Source: Methylococcaceae bacterium UBA659
Lineage (GTDB): Bacteria > Pseudomonadota > Gammaproteobacteria > Methylococcales > Methylomonadaceae
Reading direction: 5' to 3'
NCBI GenBank assembly: GCA_002299495.1
Contig: DBNZ01000061.1
Coordinates: 1,563-7,500, forward strand
Length of the DNA stretch: 5,938 nucleotides
Part shown: piece after piece, positions 1 to 5,938 of the stretch
How the letters are laid out: each line of letters starts with the position of its first letter
Position numbering within the stretch: the first letter of the stretch is position 1
Program-made: the position numbers and the translations under genes
The notes under the pieces: model-generated
What the model saw: only the letters and a program-made list of their open reading frames with translations
Told to the model about the DNA's origin: nothing
The model's database searches: none

Positions 1-5
1 GAGAA

Positions 6-14
6 TGCTATGAT
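6..14 (+). promoter_or_regulatory. Candidate extended -10 promoter element for the STAS/kinase/gdh operon
   Basis: The bases read TGC followed by TATGAT. This is a TGn extended -10 motif with a hexamer matching the sigma70 consensus at five of six positions. A transcript would start near position 21 and leave a leader of about 36 nt before the ATG at 57. Any -35 element would lie left of the window, so only half of the promoter can be judged. This is a sequence match only; a longer operon reading in from upstream is equally possible. Confidence 0.4.
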
Positions 15-56
15 TCGACCCATTGCGTATTGCTTAATTTAGTCTTGGAAACAACC

Positions 57-395
57 ATGAAATTGAATCTGGAAAAATCACCCGGCCACGTTTTGATCAC
101 CGTGTTAGAGGAGCGCATTGACGCACACAATTCCAACGAATTAAAAGGTGCTATCTTACAATCTATTGAACAAGGCCAACCCCGCATCATCGTACAACTG
201 GAAAAGGTGCGGTTTATTGACAGCTCGGGCTTAGGAGCCTTACTTTCCGGTTATAAAAATGCTGCGGCCCAAGGCGGAAAACTGGTTCTAACCAATATTC
301 AACAACAAGTCTTGTCCATGTTTGAATTGACTCGGTTAAACCGCGTTTTTGAAATTTACCGTGATGTTAACGAAGCCTTAGGCAATGAAACTTAG
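57..395 (+). CDS. STAS-domain anti-sigma factor antagonist (SpoIIAA/RsbV-like)
   Basis: The product is 112 residues, the usual size of a single-domain STAS protein of the SpoIIAA/RsbV family. It is soluble, with no signal peptide or membrane segment. The diagnostic motif is FIDSSGLG at about residues 53-60. By comparison with SpoIIAA Ser58, Ser56 is the expected phosphorylation site. In this family the unphosphorylated protein binds the anti-sigma kinase and frees that kinase's target, while phosphorylation by the kinase switches binding off. The alternating strand/helix pattern (HVLITVLEERID, then helix NSNELKGAILQSI, then strand RIIVQLEKV) fits the fold. I chose ATG 57 because GGAA at 47-50 lies six bases upstream and MKLNLEKSPG fits the usual N-terminus. 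A TTG at 30 in the same frame would add nine residues but has no clear ribosome site. The partner kinase gene follows after 8 nt. The target (a sigma factor or another protein) is not known from this window. Confidence 0.9.
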   Translation: MKLNLEKSPGHVLITVLEERIDAHNSNELKGAILQSIEQGQPRIIVQLEKVRFIDSSGLGALLSGYKNAAAQGGKLVLTNIQQQVLSMFELTRLNRVFEIYRDVNEALGNET

Positions 396-403
396 AGGTT
401 ACC

Positions 404-826
404 ATGACCAGTTCTATCATTCAGATCGATGTCATCATTCCGACCCAAACGAAATACTTGGATTTTGTCGGCAGCTTAGGTGAACGTATCGCCCGTGAAC
501 TTGAGAGCTATACCGGAGACCGGGAGACCTTAGCTTACCACCTAAACTTGGTGCTGACAGAAGCGACCGCCAACGCCATCAAGCACACGACCTGCACCAA
601 TCCGGAAGATACGGTCAGGGTATTGATCCACATAGACAACGAAAAGCTGAGTATCAAAGTATTTGACCACGGCCAAGGCTTTGACCTAGAAACGGTGCCC
701 ACACCCGATTTTGACCAGCCCAAAGAGGGCGGCATGGGTTTGTTCCTAATAAAGACCCTCATGGATTCGGTAACTTACAACAAGCGCAAAAACTGCAATG
801 TCTTGGAGATCAGAAAATATCTATGA
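404..826 (+). CDS. Anti-sigma-factor-type serine kinase (RsbW/SpoIIAB-like HATPase)
   Basis: The product is 140 residues, a stand-alone GHKL ATPase domain of the size typical for RsbW and SpoIIAB. The ATP site is complete. The N box is LTEATANAIKH, with Glu53, Asn57 and His61. The G1 box is DHGQGF at 88-93. The G2 box is EGGMGLFLIK at about 108-117. In the family this kinase phosphorylates the antagonist on the DSSG serine and binds and blocks a sigma factor or other partner. The gene just upstream encodes such an antagonist, so the two very likely form a partner-switch pair. AGAGG at 394-398 lies five bases before the ATG and overlaps the stop of the upstream gene, indicating one transcript. 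The TGA stop overlaps the ATG of the glutamate dehydrogenase. No sigma factor or PP2C/SpoIIE phosphatase gene is visible here, so the regulatory target is unknown and need not be a sigma factor. Confidence 0.9.
   Translation: MTSSIIQIDVIIPTQTKYLDFVGSLGERIARELESYTGDRETLAYHLNLVLTEATANAIKHTTCTNPEDTVRVLIHIDNEKLSIKVFDHGQGFDLETVPTPDFDQPKEGGMGLFLIKTLMDSVTYNKRKNCNVLEIRKYL
823..826 (+). promoter_or_regulatory. ATGA stop/start overlap coupling the kinase and gdh genes
   Basis: The ATG of the dehydrogenase (823-825) overlaps the TGA of the kinase (824-826). The nearest Shine-Dalgarno-like stretch is GGAG at 805-808, which is 14 bases before the ATG and too far for efficient independent initiation. Translation of the dehydrogenase therefore probably depends on termination-reinitiation by ribosomes finishing the kinase gene. 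The overlap is directly visible; the dependence is inferred. Confidence 0.7.
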
Positions 827-3800
827 CCTATTCAGATGACGCCAACAAAACCCCAGCCCAGCCTTGGCTAGACCACTTCCTACGGTTGGCTCATAGGGCG
901 TTAGGCGCTAAAACGGCCGAATGCCTTATCAACCAATTTGGCGCGGGTTTCACCGATTATTATAGGAATTTAATCACGCCCCGTTACGCCCTCCAGGATT
1001 TGCTGCATTTACAACGGATCCAAGGCTTGGACCGGCCCCTGGTGAGTCTGGTCAGGACAAAACAAACTGACGCGCCTTACCGTCTGCATTTTTACAGCCA
1101 ACAAGAGCGGTACTTGGATGAATATCTGCCGATAATGGAAAATATTGGCTTACGGGTTATGGACCAAGTCCAATTTCGGATTCCCACCCAAAATGGTAAG
1201 GCTCTGTTCATAAAAAGCTTTACCATCAAAACGGCAAAAAGCCAGGCGGCGAGTTTTGAAAAACTGCGGCCTGTCATCATTGCGGCGATGAGTGCCGTCA
1301 TGAACCATGAAGTAGAAAATGACGCCTTAAACAAGCTTATCATCCTTACCCGCATGGATTGGCAAGCCGTTGATGCGCTCCGCACCTACCGCAATTATTT
1401 TTTACAACTCAACCTGCACTCCACCCGCGCCAGCTTCCATCACGCCTTAGTGAACAACCCGGAGCTGGCGCTCTGTCTGTTCAATTACTTTGAGGCCCGT
1501 TTCCGTCCCGACCCGGCTTGGGCGGACATGATACACCGTGAAGAGCAGGCGCTCATGCCATTGCGGCTGCAATTGATTGGCGGCCTGGCCAACCTTTCCG
1601 ATGCCAATGACGACCGCATCCTGCGCTCGCTTTTTAATTTGATTGACGCGACCATGCGCTCCAATTTCCACTGGCGCAAACACCACGAAAAGTTTTTTAT
1701 CGCCATCAAGATTAACAGCATGGGCGTCATCGACATGCCGTCACCTAGGCCGAAATACGAAATTTATGTGCACTCGGCGGTCATGGAGGGCGTCCATTTG
1801 CGTGGCGGCAAGGTATCACGCGGGGGGATCCGCTGGTCTGACCGGCCGGACGATTTTAGGACGGAAATCCTCGGGCTGATGCAAACCCAAATCAGCAAAA
1901 ACGCCCTCATTATCCCTACGGGCGCCAAGGGCGGGTTTGTCATCAAAAAAAACGGCTTCAAAGAAGATCCAAGGGAACTGGCCAAAAACGCCTATATCAC
2001 CCTTATCCAAGGATTGTTAGATTTAACCGACAATTACCAGGGCAACCAAATTATTCCGGTATCAGAACGGGTTTGCTATGACGACCCCGACCCTTATTTG
2101 GTGGTGGCGGCAGACAAAGGCACCGCGCAATTTTCCGATATTGCCAACGGGGTGGCCGCCGGTTACCAATTTTGGCTGCACGATGCGTTCGCCAGTGGCG
2201 GTTCTCGGGGTTATGACCACAAAGCCCTCGGCATCACCGCCCGGGGAGCCTGGGAATGCGTGAAAAGGCATTTTCGGGAACTCGGCAAGGACATCCAACA
2301 AGAAGCATTCACGGTCATCGGCATCGGCAGCATGGATGGCGACGTGTTCGGCAACGGCATGTTGTTGTCACCGTTTATCCGCCTAAAAGCGGCGTTTAGC
2401 GGGACACATATTTTCCTCGACCCTAACCCGCCTAACGACGGTGCTGCGGTCATCGAACGCAAGCGTCTATTCGGGCTGGCGGGTTCCAGCTGGGACGACT
2501 ATGACCGTAAGCTGCTTGCCGAAGGCGGCGGGGTGTTTTTGCGTTCAGACCCAAACATCCCGGTCTCTGCACAAGTCAGGCAATGGTTGGGCATTCGTTA
2601 CCAAACCTTAGACGGGGATTCGCTCATCAAATATTTGCTGTGCGCCCAAACCGACCTGCTTTGGCTGGGCGGGATAGGTACCTACGTCAAGGCCATAAAT
2701 GAAAAGCACGAGGATGTTGGTGACCCGCATAATGACAATGTCCGCATCAATGCCCATGACATAAAAGCCCTGGTGGTGGGCGAAGGCGCTAATTTGGGTT
2801 TCACCCAAAAAGCCCGCATCGAATATGCCTTGCACGGGGGGCGCATCAACACCGATGCGGTCGACAATTCGGCCGGGGTGGACACCTCCGACCATGAGGT
2901 CAACCTGAAAATCTTGCTGATGCGTTTGCATGGACAACACCAAATCGCCGACTACCAACCCCTCTTTAACGCGATGACCGATGCAGTTTGCCGGTTAGTG
3001 CTTGCCAACAACATCGCCCAAAGCCAATGTTTGTCATTGGAACAACGCCGCCGCCAAGAGGACTCGTCAGACCTGGTCCAACTGGCCGAACGCCTGGATG
3101 CGGCCGGTTTTTTAGACCGGGATATAGAGTCCTTCCCGACCGAAAAGCAAATCCTAGCCCGGCCAGGTCAAGCCCTGACCCGCCCGGAACTTGCCGTGTT
3201 AATGGCGGCGGCTAAAATGTACCTGGCCCGGCAAATCGAAGGCCAGGTCGCATTGTGGCATGATGATTGTTGCCAATGTTACCTAGAGTCCTATTTCCCG
3301 GAACAACTGTCCCTTCAATTTAAGGGCCATTTGGCAAGCCATCCTTTGGCCGCGCGGATAAAAGCGACCGTGGTCAGCAACAAAATAATCAATCAGGCCG
3401 GCTGCCGTTTTTTGACCCTGTTGACCGAAAACGGCAACCCGTCCTTACTGGACCAAGTCGGGGCCTACCTGACTTTTGACCGGGCGCTAGACGCGGACGC
3501 CATCCGCGCAGAAATGGCCTGGTTGGATAACCCGGCTGATATTGAAAGGCACTACCAGCTACTGCTGCAATTGGAAAAAGCCCTACTGGAAATGAGCCAT
3601 TGGGCCTTGGCGTTTAAACAAAGCATCCGTCCTGACCAAGAAACGGTCGACCGATACCGGTGCTATCTCAACGATTACCGCCATGCGTTGGTTTCATTAG
3701 AGCCGACAGGAACCGATGGGCTTGCACAAACCCTGCGCTTAATCAATAAACTGGATGCCTTACCGTTGTTGATAAACCTTTGCGACCGGTCCGGGAAACC

Positions 3801-4137
3801 CATGGCAAGAGCCGCGCTTTTGTACCATGAAATAAGCGATTATTTGGGTTTAAATACGATCCTTGCCCGGCTCACCACCCTAACCACCCGCGACCCGTGG
3901 GAACGGCTGGTATTAGCAGAATTACCCGATGCCCTAAAACAACTGATCAGCCGCACAGTTAACACTCTGTTTTTAGCCAATGCCAATGATTGCGCCGAGT
4001 ATTTTGACTTACCCGCACAGCGGCAAAAAATCGGCCATTACCGGCAGGTTTATCACAAGATCATGAATGCGCCCGTCAATAATTTGTTGCCTTATTTCGT
4101 GTTGTTAAAGGAAGCGGGGAAGCTGCTAGAGGATTAG
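823..4137 (+). CDS. NAD-dependent glutamate dehydrogenase, large type, N-terminally short form
   Basis: The product is 1104 residues of the bacterial large NAD-GDH family (Bac_GDH; the P. aeruginosa and Streptomyces enzymes are ~1600 residues). The family converts L-glutamate and NAD to 2-oxoglutarate, ammonium and NADH in the cytoplasm, normally catabolic. Residues ~20-70 (QFGAGFTDYYRNLITPR, then ALQDL) and ~85-150 match what I recall of the middle of the long enzymes, just before and within the last ACT-like segment. The N-terminal ~450-500 residues are absent. The catalytic region is complete: HLRGGKVSRGGIRWSDR at 325-341, the lysine loop PTGAKGGF at 365-372 (Lys369 likely catalytic), VVAADKGTAQFSDIAN at 427-442, the dinucleotide-binding loop GIGSMDGDVFGNG at 500-512, LLWLGGIGTY at 612-621, VVGEGANLGFTQ at 651-662, and DTSDHEVN at 687-694. 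The helical C-terminal domain follows to the end. I see no frameshift. The gene is fused by an ATGA overlap to an RsbW-like kinase gene. No gene symbol is given because gdhB/gdh2 usage varies. Confidence 0.92.
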   Translation: MTYSDDANKTPAQPWLDHFLRLAHRALGAKTAECLINQFGAGFTDYYRNLITPRYALQDLLHLQRIQGLDRPLVSLVRTKQTDAPYRLHFYSQQERYLDEYLPIMENIGLRVMDQVQFRIPTQNGKALFIKSFTIKTAKSQAASFEKLRPVIIAAMSAVMNHEVENDALNKLIILTRMDWQAVDALRTYRNYFLQLNLHSTRASFHHALVNNPELALCLFNYFEARFRPDPAWADMIHREEQALMPLRLQLIGGLANLSDANDDRILRSLFNLIDATMRSNFHWRKHHEKFFIAIKINSMGVIDMPSPRPKYEIYVHSAVMEGVHLRGGKVSRGGIRWSDRPDDFRTEILGLMQTQISKNALIIPTGAKGGFVIKKNGFKEDPRELAKNAYITLIQGLLDLTDNYQGNQIIPVSERVCYDDPDPYLVVAADKGTAQFSDIANGVAAGYQFWLHDAFASGGSRGYDHKALGITARGAWECVKRHFRELGKDIQQEAFTVIGIGSMDGDVFGNGMLLSPFIRLKAAFSGTHIFLDPNPPNDGAAVIERKRLFGLAGSSWDDYDRKLLAEGGGVFLRSDPNIPVSAQVRQWLGIRYQTLDGDSLIKYLLCAQTDLLWLGGIGTYVKAINEKHEDVGDPHNDNVRINAHDIKALVVGEGANLGFTQKARIEYALHGGRINTDAVDNSAGVDTSDHEVNLKILLMRLHGQHQIADYQPLFNAMTDAVCRLVLANNIAQSQCLSLEQRRRQEDSSDLVQLAERLDAAGFLDRDIESFPTEKQILARPGQALTRPELAVLMAAAKMYLARQIEGQVALWHDDCCQCYLESYFPEQLSLQFKGHLASHPLAARIKATVVSNKIINQAGCRFLTLLTENGNPSLLDQVGAYLTFDRALDADAIRAEMAWLDNPADIERHYQLLLQLEKALLEMSHWALAFKQSIRPDQETVDRYRCYLNDYRHALVSLEPTGTDGLAQTLRLINKLDALPLLINLCDRSGKPMARAALLYHEISDYLGLNTILARLTTLTTRDPWERLVLAELPDALKQLISRTVNTLFLANANDCAEYFDLPAQRQKIGHYRQVYHKIMNAPVNNLLPYFVLLKEAGKLLED

Positions 4138-4247
4138 CCGGGTTAGTGGACGGCGATCAAAAAGAGGGCGACTTATGTGCTGCGACTGGCTCAGCACGAA
4201 CGGTTCAAACGGTAAAGAGCCGGGTCAATAATTATTCTGGAGCTATT
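4138..4247. other. Non-coding spacer after gdh
   Basis: This 110-nt stretch follows the TAG of the dehydrogenase. An in-frame ATG at 4146 would extend the following short ORF by 34 residues, but that stretch has no ribosome site and an unremarkable composition, so I read it as untranslated. I found no GC-rich hairpin followed by a T-run in it, so no intrinsic terminator for gdh is visible. Transcription may continue toward argS or end by another mechanism. Confidence 0.5.
4239..4242 (+). promoter_or_regulatory. Strong ribosome binding site that decides the start of the short ORF
   Basis: GGAG lies five bases before ATG 4248, within CTGGAGCTATTATG. The spacing and match are better than for gdh or argS in this window. 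It supports initiation at 4248 rather than at the in-frame ATG 4146. Confidence 0.55.
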
Positions 4248-4364
4248 ATGGCATTTCTCGACGCCATCAAACGGCAACTGTGCCCAGTAATCGAATGGGA
4301 CAATGCCGACCCCGATGCACCGCTCCACACAGAGCCTCATTTGATGGCAATGGATAAAGCATAG
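4248..4364 (+). pseudogene. 38-residue ORF, possible N-terminal remnant of an SPFH-domain protein
   Basis: The ORF starts MAFLDAIKRQL, followed by CPVIEWDNADPDAPLH, and ends after 38 residues. The start has the pattern of the N-terminus of SPFH-domain proteins annotated as virion-core-protein-like, which commonly read roughly M-x-x-x-D-x-I-K-x-Q, then VIEW, an acidic stretch and a hydrophobic residue. In those proteins the SPFH domain follows for hundreds of residues. Here the resemblance ends near residue 27, and the tail TEPHLMAMDKA leads to TAG. I read the other two forward frames past this point and found no continuation of the family. The likeliest readings are a remnant left after deletion of the rest of the gene, or a genuine small protein. 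The strong GGAG site argues that it is, or recently was, translated. The family match is from memory of the motif, not from a search. Confidence 0.4.
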
Positions 4365-4379
4365 GCTTTGCGTGATAAT
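4351..4379 (+). promoter_or_regulatory. Candidate weak sigma70-like promoter for argS
   Basis: TGGATA at 4351-4356 (four of six to TTGACA) and GATAAT at 4374-4379 (five of six to TATAAT) are separated by 17 bases, the ideal spacing. The predicted start is near 4386, giving a leader of about 28 nt before the argS ATG. The -35 lies inside the end of the short upstream ORF. The match is moderate and could arise by chance in this AT-richer gap. Confidence 0.35.
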
Positions 4380-4413
4380 ATTGCCCCAATCAGATTAAAC
4401 CGACGCTCTGGTA

Positions 4414-5938
4414 ATGAAACAAACAATAGAAAAATTACTCCTGCAAGCTTTAGAATCGCTAAAAATCAAGGGGGTTTTAGCGGAGGAAACTCAACCCGCC
4501 ATTATCATCGAACGGACGCGCGATCCCCAGCACGGTGATTTTTCCTCAAACCTGGCCCTCAGCCTGGCAAAACAAGCCAACATCCATCCTAGGCAGTTAG
4601 CCGGACAAATCATCGCCGCCCTGCCTGCCGACCCGTTGCTCGTTAAAGTCGAATGGGCAGGCCCTGGCTTCATCAATTTTTTTGTTAACCCTTACGCCCA
4701 ACATCAAATCATCAAAACCATCCACGAACTGGGGCCAAAATTTGGCCTAGGCCAAGTCGGCTTGGGTAAAAAAGTCCAGGTAGAATTCGTCTCCGCCAAC
4801 CCCACAGGTCCCCTTCATGTCGGACATGGCCGGGGCGCCGCCTATGGTTCGGTGGTCGCCAATTTGTTGGCGGCGGTGGGGTTTGATGTGTGCCGCGAAT
4901 ATTATGTCAACGATGCCGGGCGGCAAATGGACATACTCGCCACCAGTATTTGGCTGAGGTACTTGGAAGCATGCGGCGAGGCGCCGCCTTTCCCTAGCAA
5001 TGGATATCGCGGTGAATATGTTCGTGACATCGCTTGGACTATCCACAAGGATGCGGGGTTTGAATACCGGCGTCCACACGAGCTGGTGCTGGAAAACATC
5101 CCTGCCGACGAACCCCAGGGCGGGGACAAGGAAGCCCATATCGACGCCTTGATCGACCGGGCCAAAATTCTGCTTGGGCCAAAGCTGTACCGGGATTTCT
5201 TCCAAATCGGTTTGAATACCATTTTGGACGACATCAAACAAGACTTGCATGAATTCGGCGTCGCTTACCAGCAATGGTTCTCGGAACGCTCGTTAATGGA
5301 TGACGGTTCGGTCGCACGGGTTTTAGAAAGGCTGCGGGCGGGCGGCCACCTTTATGTGCAGGACGGCGCGACGTGGTTCGCCTCCCGCCAATTAGGCGAT
5401 GAAAAAGACCGGGTGGTGATACGGGAGAATGGCCAATACACTTATTTTGCCTCCGACATCGCTTACCATATGAACAAGCTCGAGCGGGGCTTTGAGCAAA
5501 TCATCGACATCTGGGGCGCCGACCATCACGGCTACATACCTAGGGTGAAAGCCGCCATCCAGGCTCTAGGCTCCGACCCGGACAGGCTCAACGTGTTGTT
5601 GGTGCAATTCGCTACGCTGTGGCGCGGCGACGAAAAAATGCAAATGTCCACCCGCTCGGGGGAATTCGTCACGTTGCGGCAATTGCGTAACGAAGTGGGT
5701 AAAGACGCCGCACGGTTTTTTTATGTGATGCGGCGTTCAGAACAGCACATGGATTTCGACTTAAAACTGGCCACCTCAAAAACCAACGAAAACCCAGTTT
5801 TTTATGTGCAATACGCCCATGCCAGAGTGTGCAGCGTGTTGCGGCAATTGGATGAAAAAAACTGGAGGCGGAATTTGCCGCTGGGTATGGAAAACCTAGG
5901 GTTGCTGACCGCAGACCATGAAACCCAACTGATCGCCA
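4414..5938 (+). CDS. argS: Arginyl-tRNA synthetase (partial, runs off the right edge)
   Basis: Charges tRNA-Arg with arginine using ATP; a cytoplasmic class I synthetase. The window shows 508 residues plus one base. Family members of this type have about 585, so roughly 75-80 C-terminal residues are missing because of the window edge. Domains in order are the N-terminal additional domain (residues ~3-90, with HGDFSSN at 40-46 and GPGFINF at 83-89), the Rossmann catalytic core with the HIGH-type motif PTGPLHVGH (HVGH 135-138), and the divergent KMSKS-type loop KMQMSTRSG at 408-416. The DALR anticodon-binding domain then begins around NPVFYVQYAHARVCSV. The degenerate loop is normal for Pseudomonas-like ArgS, which often reads KVQMSTRSG. 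ATG 4414 is supported by an in-frame TAA at 4396-4398 and by alignment of MKQTIEKLLLQAL with family N-termini. The ribosome site is weak (TCTGG just upstream). No frameshift is seen in the visible part. Confidence 0.96.
   Translation, partial: MKQTIEKLLLQALESLKIKGVLAEETQPAIIIERTRDPQHGDFSSNLALSLAKQANIHPRQLAGQIIAALPADPLLVKVEWAGPGFINFFVNPYAQHQIIKTIHELGPKFGLGQVGLGKKVQVEFVSANPTGPLHVGHGRGAAYGSVVANLLAAVGFDVCREYYVNDAGRQMDILATSIWLRYLEACGEAPPFPSNGYRGEYVRDIAWTIHKDAGFEYRRPHELVLENIPADEPQGGDKEAHIDALIDRAKILLGPKLYRDFFQIGLNTILDDIKQDLHEFGVAYQQWFSERSLMDDGSVARVLERLRAGGHLYVQDGATWFASRQLGDEKDRVVIRENGQYTYFASDIAYHMNKLERGFEQIIDIWGADHHGYIPRVKAAIQALGSDPDRLNVLLVQFATLWRGDEKMQMSTRSGEFVTLRQLRNEVGKDAARFFYVMRRSEQHMDFDLKLATSKTNENPVFYVQYAHARVCSVLRQLDEKNWRRNLPLGMENLGLLTADHETQLIA

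Noticed and set aside
30..56. TTG start extending the STAS protein by nine residues
   Set aside because: No good ribosome site precedes TTG 30, whereas ATG 57 has GGAA at six bases and a typical N-terminus.
2608..2958. 116-residue open frame on the minus strand
   Set aside because: It is antisense to conserved catalytic-core codons of gdh and shows no family motif.
4136..4225. 8-bp direct repeat AGCCGGGT at 4136-4143 and 4218-4225
   Set aside because: It is short enough to be chance, and one copy overlaps the gdh stop; no mobile-element structure accompanies it.
4204..4232. TTCAAA - 17 nt - AATAAT as a promoter for the short ORF
   Set aside because: The predicted start would fall on the ribosome site at 4239-4242 and cut the leader away, so it is unlikely to drive this ORF.
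4146..4247. N-terminal extension of the short ORF from ATG 4146
   Set aside because: It has no ribosome site and a low-information sequence, while the downstream ATG 4248 has a strong GGAG site and the recognisable N-terminal pattern.
4356..4369. AAAGC-ATAG-GCTTT hairpin as a terminator
   Set aside because: It has only a 5-bp, AT-rich stem with no T-run after it; too weak for an intrinsic terminator.
4747..5274. 175-residue open frame on the minus strand
   Set aside because: It lies wholly inside argS in antisense, has no recognisable domain, and is a shadow of argS codon bias.

Overview
The window reads as a chromosomal segment of a gammaproteobacterium. The evidence is a Pseudomonas-type arginyl-tRNA synthetase with a KMQMSTRSG signature loop, and a bacterial large-type NAD-glutamate dehydrogenase. 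Composition is balanced and codon use looks even across the genes (many CAA, TTG and GCC codons). A methanotroph-like lineage (Methylococcales) is a plausible guess from the overall feel, but this window alone cannot prove it. All genes lie on the + strand.

Region 1 (1-4137) is a tight three-gene run. It holds a STAS-domain anti-anti-sigma-type protein (57-395), an RsbW/SpoIIAB-type HATPase serine kinase (404-826), and a 1104-residue NAD-dependent glutamate dehydrogenase (823-4137). The first two genes are 8 nt apart. The kinase and dehydrogenase overlap by the ATGA quadruplet. A good extended -10 promoter match lies at 6-14. The first two proteins form a complete switch pair (phosphorylatable Ser and ATP-binding kinase). 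No SpoIIE/RsbU phosphatase and no sigma factor is visible here.

Region 2 (4138-4413) is a 276-nt gap. It contains one short ORF (4248-4364) with a strong ribosome binding site. Its first ~27 codons resemble the start of SPFH-domain (virion-core-protein-like) proteins but then stop, so it looks like a gene remnant or an unrecognised 38-residue small protein. A weak sigma70-like promoter for argS overlaps its end. I see no convincing rho-independent terminator.

Region 3 (4414-5938) is argS, open at the right edge. It shows 508 residues of an expected ~585.

The most interesting points are the translational coupling of a partner-switch kinase to a glutamate dehydrogenase, and the fact that this dehydrogenase begins cleanly at an internal domain boundary of the usual ~1600-residue family, lacking the N-terminal ACT-like region.
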